Assembly (NCBI GenBank): GCA_905221605.1
Contig: CAJNDS010000471.1
Coordinates: forward strand, 64,001 to 128,000
Source of the DNA: Symbiodinium natans
Taxonomy: Eukaryota > Sar > Dinophyceae > Suessiales > Symbiodiniaceae
DNA length: 64,000 nucleotides
Direction of reading: 5' to 3'
The notes under the pieces were generated by a model. The model was given only the letters and a program-made list of their open reading frames with translations, did no database searches and was not told the DNA's origin. This document shows positions 24,853 through 36,039 of the stretch, piece by piece (positions within the stretch are counted from its first letter, which is position 1; every line of letters begins with the position of its first letter). Position numbers and translations under genes: made by a program.

Positions 24853-25834
24853 AGCATAACCGCATGGCACCTCCTCCGGACTGCAAGAGTCCAGCTGTGT
24901 TTTGTAGAGCTGTAGCCTAAGCACTCGATCACATGCGGTCAAAATCTGCGCTCTGCCACATGCTCCAGAAGGCAATGCCTATCACTGGATAGCTTGTGTG
25001 GAATGGCCGGATCCGCTGCTAGTACATTGTGCAACATTGTGCAACATTGCAACCAGGAAGCCGATCAAGGAAGCCCTGGTCCTCGAAACCACGGTAACAG
25101 TTCATCTGCTGGCATTCAGCAGAGTCCTGTCGGGAAACAGTCCCAAATCGATGCTCAAGCAGATCGGTGCGAAGGATTGTGGCTAGCCGGGCACAAAGCT
25201 TCTCAGTTCTTGTATCGCATACAATGGCAGAAAGATTTGCCCACACTACCTATTGGCACACATTGTTTCACTCCAGTACCGGGAATTGCCGCAAGCCAAA
25301 TAGGAATGGGGGGTCGGGATGTTTCAGCTGAGTGTGCTTGGCTCCGCCAACTTCCCCGGTTCCCAGATGTTCGCACTTCCGTCTCCTTCTTTTTGTAGCA
25401 CTTCAACTCATCCCCGCCCTCTGTCTTGCCGGAGGGGGCAAAGGACTCCTCAGACCGCTGATTCGAAAGCTAAACCTGGCGGACACTTCTCGAGTCTGAG
25501 GGCATGGCCTCCTCAGGTCTGCCAGCAAGTTTTGCAGCTGTGTCCTGCATGTTGACCTCCAGCAGACTTTCTAGCACGCAGATCCCAAAAAATGACTATC
25601 CAAAGAGTGTTTAAGGCGTGCTCATGTCATACAGATTTGCAGAATCAGAATCAATTTGTGATTCAGAAACTAGGGGCTAGTTGTACTATTCGTTGAATCC
25701 GCCGAGGCCTCGGGCCGAAGGTGTAGGTAGTCAGAACAGGCACCCCCCTCCAAATCCTCTTCCTCCAGGCCCAAAAACCTTTTTCGGACCCCTTTTTTTG
25801 CCTGAAATGCAGTTGCAGCCCTTCCCAGCAGGGC

Positions 25835-26070
25835 CCCCCCCTTTTTTTCACCCCTGACACCCCTCCGCCCCCCCTACCCCCCCCCCCCCCCCTACCCCCC
25901 CCCCCTCCCCCCCCCCCAACCCCCCCCCACCCCCCCCCTAACCCCCCCCCCCTCCTACCCCCCCACCTACCACCCCCCCCGCCCCTGCCCTTCCCCCCCC
26001 CCCCCCCCCACCCTACCACCCCCCCTACCCCCCCCCCCCTATCCCCCCCTACCCCCCCCTTTTGTCCCTC
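25835..26070. repeat. Poly-C tract with A/T interruptions
   Basis: About 235 bases consist almost only of C, in runs of 5-17, broken by single A, T or TA. Open frames that translate as poly-Gly on the minus strand are by-products. A similar tract lies at 28.37-28.60 kb. Confidence 0.95.
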
Positions 26071-26309
26071 CCCCAAAAGCCAAATGAGCGGCTGGGCTCG
26101 AGGTGCTAATGGACGCAACAACAGGGGCTTGATGTTTGTAGGTGTCGCTCTAGCACACCCAATGGTTCATAACCTAGGGGTGTCGCTTTTCAAGTGTTCC
26201 CATCGTTTTAGGGTTTTGGGCATTCGTGTCCACCCCTTGCTTAATTGAATGGCTGGGGGTTTTGGCGCTTGCTCACATAAGGTGTTTGTGAAAGGCCCTC
26301 CCCCCACCC

Positions 26310-26520
26310 CACCTCCCCCCACCCCACCTCCCGCCTTAAACCTTAAGGGGCCTGGCTCAACCCTACGATCACTCGAAGCCGAACCCTAAACCCAAAAAAA
26401 CCCTCAACCCCAAAGCGTGAACCTTGAGCCCTAAACTAACCCTCAACCCCAAACCCCCAAACCCCAAACCATAAACCATAAACCCGGAACCCTCAACCCT
26501 CAACCCTCAACCCAACCCTT
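26310..26520. repeat. Degenerate telomere-like repeat, CCCTAAA sense
   Basis: The sequence is a string of CCCTAAA, CCCTCAA, CCCCAAA and CCATAAA variants. It is read as a degenerate form of the TTTAGGG telomere repeat in reverse orientation. A matching block in the opposite orientation lies at 28.7-28.86 kb. Confidence 0.75.
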
Positions 26521-26599
26521 ATTGCTTGGGGTCCAGCGACTTGGGCGCTGCGGAATCACCATGCTCACGCGGATGCGCTGGGCCGGGCCGAGGCGGGTC

Positions 26600-26950
26600 G
26601 CGTAGCGTTAAAATTAACGTACCAAATGGTTTGCAACCTAAAAGACTTGAGCGAGTTGAACTTGTAGGGTCGCACTCTTACCGGTTAGATGTTCATTCCC
26701 TAAAGTTTGAAGGCGAACGACCGGAAATATTGGCAGCTACCGAGATCAGCGCTGTGCCAAATAATAGTTCTCAATCAGGGGGCTATTTTTGGGCAATGTC
26801 AGCTAATTTTCCTACGAAAGTACCAAATGGCTTGCAACTCAAAGCAATGTCTTGCCATTGAGCCAAGCGGACTTTACGGGTTTGCTCTCTGTGCCAAATA
26901 ACCGCTAGAATCAGGGGCTCGTTGTTCTCAACAAAAATCAGGGGCTATTT
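26600..26950. repeat. Local repeats with ATCAGGGGCTATTT motif
   Basis: Phrases recur within 350 bases: ACCAAATGG(T/C)TTGCAAC at about 26620 and 26822, GTGCCAAATAA at about 26754 and 26891, and ATCAGGGGGCTATTT or ATCAGGGGCTATTT at about 26774 and 26937, with a shorter relative near 26912. These look like two to three degenerate copies of one unit of about 140 bases. No gene is seen. Confidence 0.6.
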
Positions 26951-26963
26951 ATAGTAGTCGTTG

Positions 26964-26973
26964 AAGGAGAGAG

Positions 26974-27019
<46 letters not shown>

Positions 27020-28042
27020 AGAGAAGAAGAGAGAAGAAGAGAGGAGAAGAGAGAGAGAGAAGAGAGAGAAGAGAGAAGAGAGGGAAGAGAGGAAGGGAGA
27101 CAAGAGAGACAAGAGAGAGAAACAAGAAAGATGAAAGAAGAGATAAGAGATAAGGATAAGAGCGAAGGAGAGAGAAGGAGAGAGAAGGAGAGAGGAGAGA
27201 GAGAGAAGAAGAGGAGAGAAGAGAAGGAGAGAGAAGGAGAGAGAATTGAGAGAGAGGAGAGAGAAGAGAGAGAGAGAGGGACTAGAGAGGAGAGGAGGGA
27301 AGAGAGAGAGAGAGAGGGAGAGAGGAGGGAGAGAGAGAGGAGAGAGAGAGAGAGGAGAGAGCGTAGAGGAGAGAGAGTGAGAGCGAGAGGCAGGGAAGAG
27401 AGGAGGAGGAGAGAGGAGGAGAGAGGGAGAGAAGTAGAGAGAGGAGAGAGAGGAGAGAGGAGGAGAGAGAGGAAGAGAGAGAAGAGAGAAGAAGAGAGAG
27501 GAGAGAGAGCGAGAGAGGAGACAGGTGAGAGAGGAGAGCGAGGAGAGAGGAGAGGAGAGAGAGAGAGAGGGAGAGAAGAGGGAGAGGGGAGAGAGAGGAG
27601 AGGAGAGAGAGAGGAGAGAGAGAGAGAGAAGAGAGAGGAGAGAGAGGGAGATGGGGGAGAGAGATGCTAGAAGGGAAGAGAGGGGAAGAAAGAGAGGAGG
27701 GGGGAAGGGGGGAGAGAGGGGGGAGGGAAGGGGGGGAGAGAAGGGGAAGGAGAGAAGGGGGAGGAGAGAAGGGGGAGAAGAGAATGGGGGAGAAGAGAAG
27801 GGGGATAAGAGAAGGGGGAGAAGAGGAGAAGGGGGAGAGAAGGGGCAGAGAAGGAGGAGAGAAGTAGAGAACAGAAAGAGAGAAAAGAAAGAGAGAAAAG
27901 AAAGAGAGAAAAGAAAGAGAGAGAAAAGACAGAGAGAGAAAAGAAAAGAAAAAGAGAGAAAAGAAAGAGAGAGAAAAGAAAGAGAGAGAAAAGACAGAGA
28001 GAGAAAAGAAAGAGAGAGAAAAGAAAAAGAGATAAAAGTTGC
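26964..28042. repeat. 1.1 kb GA-rich purine tract
   Basis: The plus strand is almost entirely A and G, first (GA)n and GGAGA patterns, then GAAAAGAAAGAGA units at 27890-28030. The 395- and 258-codon minus frames (Ser/Leu/Phe repeats) and plus frames (Glu/Arg repeats) are translation artefacts of the repeat. Confidence 0.97.
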
Positions 28043-28254
28043 AGTCTGAAGGCTCCAAACTCTACTTGCCCAAAAACCTCTATGTTTTCGTGGCAAAACA
28101 TGCAAACATGTTGTGTTGCCAAAAAAGAACAAATTCGATGTCGTGGTGTGCGTGTGTGGGGAAACTGTGACCTAAGGACGGTCCGACTTCAAATTCAAAT
28201 TTCACGCGTGTTTCTGCAAGGGGGCTCTCGGAGGGTGCACTTTTGTTTTTGGCC

Positions 28255-28430
28255 CTTTTATTCGCCTCGGCTTCCTGCCGAGAAGCGTCTGGAACAAGCA
28301 GACCCGGATCGGGCCTCCTTCCCCCTAACCCAACCCTTCCCCACATGCCAAAATTTTCTGACGCCAACCCCCCCCCCCCCGAACTGTGGGACCCACCAAA
28401 TCCTTGGAGGAGCTGCAAACCGACGAGGGG
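28255..28430. repeat. Dispersed repeat, copy 1
   Basis: The segment with CGGCTTCCTGCCGAGAAGCG near 28267 followed by CCTTCCCCCTAAC and, 90 bases on, TTGGAGGAGCTGCAAA is matched by a second copy at 52.63-52.79 kb in the same order. An inverted pair inside (GGCTTC/GAGAAGC) could form a small hairpin. No coding potential is seen. Confidence 0.7.
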
Positions 28431-28600
28431 AGGGTCCCGCTTTGTAGGTGGCTCCTAACGGGAAGGCCTCAAAAACCCCCCCGAACATACCCCGGCAACC
28501 CCCCCCCCACCCCCCAGCCCCCCCACCCTCACCCCCCCCCCCCCCCCCCCCCAACCCCCCCCCCACCCCCCCCTCACCCCCCCGCGACCTCCCTCTGTTG
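28365..28600. repeat. Second poly-C tract
   Basis: Runs of 6-19 C with A and T interruptions occur around 28368-28380 and 28498-28582. This is the same kind of sequence as 25.84-26.07 kb. Confidence 0.93.
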
Positions 28601-28692
28601 CGAAACCCTCTTTCCTCCTTTCCTGTCCTGGGGCCGGCCGGCTGCCGAGGCGGCGCGCGCAAGCGTTACAATTATGTTTGTTTGGGCCTTTT

Positions 28693-28862
28693 GTGGGGGG
28701 GGGGGGGGGGGGGGTTTATTTAGGGTTTAGGGTTTATTTAGGGTTTAGGGATTAGGGGTTAGGGAATAGGGATTAGGGATTAGGGTTTAGGGTTTCGGGT
28801 TTAGGGTTTAGGGTTTAGAGGTTAGGATTAGGGATTAGGGATTAGGGAATTATAGGGTTTAG
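28693..28862. repeat. Poly-G run and degenerate TTTAGGG telomere-like repeat
   Basis: A run of about 20 G (28694-28713) leads into TTTAGGG, ATTAGGG and AATAGGG units (28714-28862), the plant/dinoflagellate telomere motif with point changes. Orientation is opposite to the block at 26.3-26.5 kb. Confidence 0.88.
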
Positions 28863-29317
28863 AGAGGAAAATGAGGAAATTGTGCCAAAAAAAAGGCCAA
28901 AAATGAAAAACAAATAAAGGGCCAAAAAGAAATGGGTCCCCCCTCTCGGTGCCTAACTGGGACGGGAGCCAACGAAGACGCCCAGTCAGAGCTTGCGAAG
29001 CAGGGATGGACGCATCCTTGTGTAGTTGCAACGTTTTTCAGCTTGATTCAGTGTGTGATGATTAGGAAGCTGTGCGTTGCAGTTATTTGCGAACATCTCG
29101 AGTCCCACAGATCGTCATGAAAACTTGCGCGTGCACGCGAGAGTGCGTGCGCGTGCGCACGCGCGGGCGGGTTTGCAATACAGGCTGATGCTCACGAACT
29201 GCTGCTCAAGCCATAAACAGCTTGGAACTTCAACAGCAACCCCAAATCAACAGACACGTCCTGAGATGTTTGCAGCAGAAAGGCAAACAGAGAGGTGGGC
29301 ACGTGGAGACGGTGCCA

Positions 29318-29456
29318 CATATACATATGCATATACATATGCATATACATATGCATATACATATGCATATACATATGCATATACATATGCATATACATAT
29401 GCATATACATATGCATATACATATGCATATACATATGCATATACATATATATATAT
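29318..29456. repeat. 12-base tandem repeat ATACATATGCAT
   Basis: About eleven near-perfect copies of a 12-base unit, itself a near-palindrome (ATATGCATAT), are followed by a short TA run. The frames encoding Ile-Cys, Met-His or Tyr-Ala repeats are artefacts. Confidence 0.95.
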
Positions 29457-29459
29457 ACA

Positions 29460-31680
29460 TGTCGAGGTGCTGCAGGCTGTGCTCTTGGTGTGCTCTGCTT
29501 TTTGGGCTGCCGGCGCAGTCAGCAGCAAGGACTTGGAAGCGGCGTACTCGCATGAGACCCAGCTGTGTCTGCTCCTCACAATATCACAAGAGTTGCTCCA
29601 AGTTTCCCCCGTGCGTCGGCCTGTGTCTTCGGGCTTAGGATTGCAAGCCAAAGGGCTTTGGTCAAGGATGGCTCTTCTCCAGGAGGTTGAGCGCCATCAC
29701 AAACAAAGGGAGCTCCGTCCTGGACCTGACAAGCACGGTACAGACTCAGAATCGAGGGACCTTCTTTCGATCTCTTCAGTTGCTCGTTTCGGAAGACTTG
29801 TTTACATCTCGGAAGACGGGCAAGGGCACGCCGAGCACGCGCGGGGCTGTCCAGAGCGTGGGGCTGTCCAGAGCCCGGCCTTGCTGCGGTACTCTGCATC
29901 GATTGCTGCCTGAGAAGCGGTGTGATTTGCCTAGCACAACAGACGCAAATCCTTGCGGCTGCACTTAACTGATTCAAACTGATAAGTCTAGCGCTCGAAG
30001 CTTGTCAAGTGCGCCCTGAATCTTTGGCGCTTCTTCCTCACGCGAGCACAAGTGGGACACACTTGGGGCGCTGGGGGCGAATCCTGTAGTCAGCAGTCCT
30101 TGTACTTGAGGAGCCACTCCTCTCTATCGAACTCTTTCACAACGCCGAGGCCGGAGTGCGGATTTTCGATGTCAAACCTTCACGAAGTGACATGAAGCGG
30201 CACTCGGCTTCACACACTCACAGTGACGACAGCGCTTCGCTCTTGTGACCTTCAGGCTGGGACGGGGCACCATCCTTTGTTCTCATGAAGTAGTGTGGAA
30301 TGACCTCTGTCAGCATAGTGCTGGAAGCTTAAACGGCTAGGCTAGACTCTGGCTAGACATTCTTGCAGGAAATTGCACCAGCACCCCGCGACGAGAGGCT
30401 GAGCTTATGATCTGACGTTGCGACCACAATGGTCACAACAGCAGAAAGCTACGTAACGTCCAAGACGTGCCCAGATAACCTACAAAGTGGCGAGACCAAT
30501 GATCCCTCTTCGAATCTCAGGATCTCGCAGTCATCAATTGGGGCTCGTGACCCAGATTGGCTTTGCTGGACTCTGTCTCAAATCGGCCGATGACCTTTTC
30601 GTGGCCACTTTCAAGCTCGGTGTGCCTCAGCGGAGCCAGTATACAGGCTTTTGCTGGGCAATCCTTATTTACGGGCACAACTCTTAGTGACCCGGCATAT
30701 TTGGAGATCCACGTGCGATGCAAATGCAATCACCATCGTCAGTGCACCTGCGTTGTTGCAGACCAAGCATGGTCACATGGAGTGACATGAGGTCACAAAC
30801 GGGCAACATCTGCTACATTACATGCCGCGAGGAAGATGCCGGTACGCTTACACAGGAGATCTGACACACTAGTGGAGGGCGAAGGGCTGGTCGTCTCCAG
30901 GACCACTTTCATATCTGTTCTCGGTCCATTCCTGAAATCTCGGCAATGCAAAGCCAACAAACACTCCGCCGACTGTTACTGCGACAGAAAATTGCTGTCA
31001 CGACAGCTGCTAAGAGCTAAACTCCTTGAAATGGGCATCCCCACTCGTACACCGGAGCCGAATTGGCATCCTCAGCCTGAGAATTCGTTGCTGTGGCATC
31101 TCTGTCTGATTATTGCAGATCGGGGACTGTACAATTTTTTCTTTTCCAGGATCCACTTGGCCCCAGTGGCCGGTACCTCAACATTCCACATGTGGCTTAA
31201 TGGCAAGCAAGATATTTCAAGCTGCTGCTGTGGACTCTCACAGCACCGAGGCAGCAGCCAAACTTTGAAATTCGAGACACACATCTGAAACCTTCCTCGC
31301 AATGTCCATCGCCCTCAAGGTGAGAAAAGCAAGCTGACACTAAAGTGACAACTGGATTCCACTGGATGGACACATCCGAATGCCTGACGCCAAACATGGC
31401 TGAGGCTTGCTGAGACATGAACGCTTTGGAAGGCCGTGAAGGTGCGTGCGACCTTTAAGGGCACAGCGTCCGCTTACATGACTGCCCTGTAGCGGTGATC
31501 TTGCTTGTCAAGCCCGAATCAAACGTTTCGCCCCACCGATCTGAGGACATCACTTTTGCACCACTCACATGTGCTTCTGCTTCAGACCAACACAATGGCC
31601 AGTTCACAGCACGGGCGAAGGAGGTCCACAGAGGCTTCTGAGATGCCAAATGAGACAAGCAGGGCGGCAGCTCCTGACGT
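29460..31680. other. Unassigned region with two ambiguous plus-strand frames
   Basis: A plus frame runs from the end of the ATACATATGCAT repeat to 29913 and starts with a hydrophobic, signal-like stretch (VLQAVLLVCSAFWAAGAVSS) but no in-frame ATG. A second plus frame (30836-31288, 150 codons) has no domain. The minus strand is open in places too. Neither could be tied to consistent splice sites. Confidence 0.3.
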
Positions 31681-31685
31681 GGGAG

Positions 31686-31968
<283 letters not shown>

Positions 31969-32154
31969 CTGGCTGCAAGCTTGCTGGCATTCGGCCTCTT
32001 TGACCCACGCAATCGGAGCGCACGTGCCGGCAGCAGACTTGCAACAAATTCTGCTAGAGGCCTGGCATGCTTTGGCCGGGCTGGCAGACTAAACGACAAC
32101 TGTTTTTTGCGGCTGGACTGCTCCTGAAGTTGTCGATTTGGTGTTGTTCCACCC

Positions 32155-32442
32155 TTATACACACTGATCAGCGAAGACTACGCTTTTAGAAGAAGGAAAG
32201 CGAGCTAACATCCACCGATACTCGTTGTTCTTCAACCAATCTCGAGCCAAAAAGTTCACGGACAGCGCACCAAGCGTCCCTCCGTGTCCTTCCCATACAT
32301 CGGCCAGCACTGTAAAGCACTGTAAAGCACAGTACAGCACAGCAGGGCACTGTAGCGGGACGTGAAGTCGTGCTACAATTTCTTCCGAGGGGAGGACTGC
32401 CGACATTGAATCAAATCTGCGTGAACATGATTGAGCATTCAC
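32155..32442 (-). CDS. Coding-like frame, possible C-terminal exon
   Basis: The minus frame ends ...SVNFLARDWLKNNEYRW followed by about 17 residues and a stop at 32155. The last 45 residues have normal composition, while the upstream half overlaps short direct repeats (GTAAAGCACTGTAAAGCAC, about 32312-32340) and may be intron. No family is recognised. Confidence 0.25.
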   Translation of the reverse strand: MNAQSCSRRFDSMSAVLPSEEIVARLHVPLQCPAVLYCALQCFTVLADVWEGHGGTLGALSVNFLARDWLKNNEYRWMLARFPSSKSVVFADQCV

Positions 32443-33169
32443 ACATGACGTGGGCGAAGGGCCTGGACAAAGGTGGCGGCCCGCTTAGGCTCCGAGATGC
32501 AGATGCTCCGTGGCCACATAAATCGAGGTCTCCGAGTTTCTGATGTGTAACGAAAACCGGTTGTTGAAACACTTAACCATCTTAACCAACGTGCACCATG
32601 GCGCAAGGCTCAACAGCAGTGCGCCCAACTGGCAAGAGCTGCATGGTGGAGGCCCCATAATGATGTCAGACCCCTTTTCAAGAACAAATTCCAACGAGGC
32701 AAACGGCCCACATCCTTGCACCACCCGAGAGAATCTGAAGGTATGGCTTTCGCCGTACAAGCAGCTACGCGCTTCTGCAGCATGCAACTTTCTGAGGCCC
32801 AGGTGGGCTAGGAAAGCTAGCGAGTGTTAGCATGCGAGATGGTAGCGCGAAGCGGCGCAACATGCCGGCTTGTTGCTTGGAGTGCCTGTGGAGGACTGAA
32901 AACGGTTTTATAAATCCAGACAGATGAGGTGGGATTAAGACCGGAATCAACCCGGGATCGGGTAGTCAAAGCCAAGCCACGGTCTGGCTTAACCCTGCTA
33001 AAAGGCAAAGATTCCAGCCAATCTCGCGGGTGCGGGTAGGAGTATGGGGGTGTGGGGGTAAAGGGGGCACTCTCAAAGTTCAGTTACCACCCAACCCCAA
33101 AGTGCCCCACCCAGCCCCCGACCCTCAGGTGTCTTGATTGAGATGTCCTTGGCAACACTGAGAAGTATA

Positions 33170-34050
33170 TGTGTGATGTATAGATAGATACATAGCTAGA
33201 TAGATAAATAGAAAATGCTGGTGTGTACACGTATATAAAGACATAAGCTTCATGTAAGTGTATGAGTGGCGTGCCTGCATTTCCAAACACACGGTTTTTT
33301 AAATGAACAAGTGGTGTGTTTAAAACCACCTCGTTTTCTGCAATATTTCATAATCTCCGACCTTTAAAGTATGTGAACGTTGGAGGTACCGAAGGACGGA
33401 CTTCTACTGGGACAACCGGTGCCCACGTGATCTTCCGCGCTCGAGACAAGGACAGCGGCAGAGTTTCCGCCTTAATGCAGTATTGTTTATAACGGCACTG
33501 ACCTATGTATATTGATTGAAATTTTAAACGACCCGATAACAGTATAGGAAACTTCAACAATCAAGCTTGCCTCCAATTATGTGAATCAACCTAGGGAAGT
33601 GACTTACACTTTGAACTCAGGAGAGCTGTTAGAAGCAAAAGGCTTATTCAATAAGTTCGAGTCATAAAGGTTTTCTACAAGTTAGAGGCCATTTGTCTTA
33701 AATGTCTATTGCTAGAAGTTGATTTGAAAAACATGTAAATATGTAGCCAAGAATAAGAAAGAGTAAGTTGAAGTAACCAAAAAAACTCCTCTTGTGCAAG
33801 TTAGAGTATCAAAGGATAACCAGCAAGTTGAATCAAATGTTGAGTCACCTTTTTGACTAAGTTGCAGTTGCGAGAGTTCAAGTCGAATATTACAATATTT
33901 GACCCCTAGATATGCATGTCAGATAAGTTAACTTACACTTTCTACTTCACTTGGCAAAATCGGCAGTCAAAGCTATCGAAAAAAGAAAAAGCACCATAAC
34001 ATTCCCTATTCTGCAGTTTAGGTAAAGGCCCATGTTACGCATGTAGGAGT
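33170..34050. other. AT-rich stretch without a recognised gene
   Basis: A TAGA-type microsatellite (about 33178-33212) begins an AT-rich stretch. No open frame longer than 70 codons and no recognisable mitochondrial protein could be found here, although the base composition resembles the cox1 insertion 1.1 kb to the right. Confidence 0.4.
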
Positions 34051-34346
34051 TGTCTCTGTGCATGTCTGTCGGCACAGCAAGAATGTCCGGTGGTTGCTTT
34101 CGAAAAAGTGTTGTGGGTTTATGTTTGCTGTCGTTCGTTCCTGCAGCAGCCGAGGCTCCGGGAGGCTATGTCTTCATACCAGCGAGCATTTCTTCAAGAA
34201 AGGAAAGAACGAGAAGTTGAGTTGTCTTGCATACAAGCATGAAGATACACGGTGAATCCTACATGAAAATAACACCAAAACAACTATAGCAGCAGATGAT
34301 GCAAAGTACGGTACGTGCGATAGAGACCCGAGTTGAGTAGGTCACG

Positions 34347-34798
34347 TTGAGGGGGCTAAGATTAACGCGACTAAAGTCGCAACGTGCTCTAGCTTCTTTA
34401 TTGCTGTTGTGTGTGAGTCGGGTTGGTTCCGGGTGGGGAGAGTCTATATGTAATATGGCTCATATCATCGAAAAAATAAGCTCTGCAAAAACACAGGCCA
34501 CACTGCGGCCCGCTCTCCAGAAGTACTCGAAGCGTGCCGAACGCATTTTGCCTCTTGAGTTGCGTTTTTTACCGTGCTGCCTCAAGGTTGCAGCCGATGT
34601 AGACGGTCTCGTTAAAGGCTCGGCATATTGGTTTTCAACCTTTACAAAAGCTTGTTGCATGGAAGTCCAACTCCGTAGACTAGGTATTGTCCACAGGCAA
34701 GCCTCTGTGTTGACCTGTCCCCCCCATGGTTTCCGAGCTAGTGCAGCCGTTTCATCATGACCCATGACCTTGGATACATGAGCTGCTTGAATCGCCAA
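34347..34798. other. Overlapping coding-like frames on both strands
   Basis: The plus frame (34347-34760) contains HIIEKISSAKTQATLRPALQ, the minus frame (34460-34798) contains VNTEACLWTIPSLRSW. Both have normal amino-acid composition over more than 100 codons. I cannot tell which strand, if either, is coding. A degraded mobile element is possible. Confidence 0.25.
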
Positions 34799-35149
34799 CG
34801 CACACTGGACGTTGTGGACGTCTAGGCCTGTGCGGTGGCAAGGTGTGAGACAAATTTGGCTCCTGTGCGGGGACTGATTTCTGCTCCAGGGTTTTGCTAA
34901 AGTTGAGTATTGGGAGGGTATCTTTGGTCCATGTCAAAAAGATTTGTGGGTTCTGCCTCACATGCGACCGCACTGCCTCGATCGTAACGTGCTACCTCGT
35001 TTGATGCATCATCCATGCGTGCTGTCTTGAGTCTTGCTACAAACGTGCTGCCTCGATTTCCCGTGATGCCTTGGGCAGGTGCGGGCACCGTACCGAAGCA
35101 GAAGTCCGATGCTTTTTTGACTTGCACGGTGTTGGACTACGCTGTTGTG

Positions 35150-35762
35150 GGACAACATGAGCTTGGCCTGTTCATCAGGAAATAGGGTTTATCTCCAGAA
35201 AACCAGAACTTCCAGAATATAAGCACAACATTGCATGGTTTTCTTATGACTTTCTTTTTGGTAATGCCTGGCTTGTTGGGAGGATTTGAAATCATTTTGT
35301 ACCTATCTCTCAAGGGTCTCCAGAAGTGGTATATCCTAGTCATTAATTCGTTTTCCTACTTTGATTCTTGTACTTTCATATCTTTTCCTAATCCTTTCCA
35401 TACTCTCAGAATTTGGAAGTGTTACAGGATGAACAGTTTTCCCCCAATATCCACTTCTTTTATGACTTTATCACCTTCAAGTACAGGAAATCTTATGTTT
35501 GGACTGTCAATCTCTGAGATATATCTTCATGTCTTACATCTCTTAATTTTCGGGACGACGAGATCTTATTATCTGACATTAGACTACCCCATTGTTACCT
35601 TGATCTTTCTTGATTACGGCTTTCCATGCTTGTTTGTTAACATTGCCAGTCGTATCACATCTGTACACTTCTTTTCATATTGAGTGGTTTTCGTCCTAAG
35701 ACACTTCTCTTTGATCCTATATTTGGACGAGATCCTATATTCTATCAACATCTGTTTGACAT
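35150..35762 (+). pseudogene. cox1: Nuclear insertion of mitochondrial cox1 (NUMT)
   Basis: The plus strand encodes successive blocks of cytochrome c oxidase subunit 1 in order but in changing frames. GLSPENQNFQNISTTLHGF is at about 35190-35243, MTFFLVMPGLLGGF at 35246-35287, STSFMTLSPSSTGNLMFGL at 35451-35508, RSYYLTL at about 35563-35583, and LFDPIFGRDPIFYQHLF at 35710-35760. In the mitochondrion this protein is the haem-copper catalytic subunit of complex IV. Here several frameshifts and a TGA (about 35601, where the conserved protein has Trp) destroy the frame, and only the middle of the gene is present. The AT-rich composition contrasts sharply with both flanks. The block order is intact, so it was probably one insertion event, followed by decay in the nucleus. 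Confidence 0.92.
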
Positions 35763-35931
35763 CCAAAAGCTTACCAATAGATGTTTGGTTGGGATTGCTT
35801 GCAACATGTTCCAATCAAACATGAATGTTGTTCAAAAAGTTGCCCACTTTTATTTGGAACGCTTCGTTGTTGGTTTCCAAGCTTAGATTTTGCCGTATTT
35901 GCTCTCGCTGAGTGTGGGGGGGTTGGTGAAG

Positions 35932-35984
35932 ACAGAGAGAGAGATAGAGAGAGAGAGAGAGAGTGAGTGAGTGAGTGAGTGAGT

Positions 35985-36039
<55 letters not shown>

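Noticed and set aside
24447-24932. Cys-Lys-Leu repeats (KLC) that could look like a zinc-binding array
   Set aside because: They arise from the TGCACAATTT DNA repeat upstream of the acidic exon's AG acceptor.
26945-28132. A 395-codon Ser/Leu/Phe-rich frame
   Set aside because: A by-product of the GA-rich tract; no normal protein composition.
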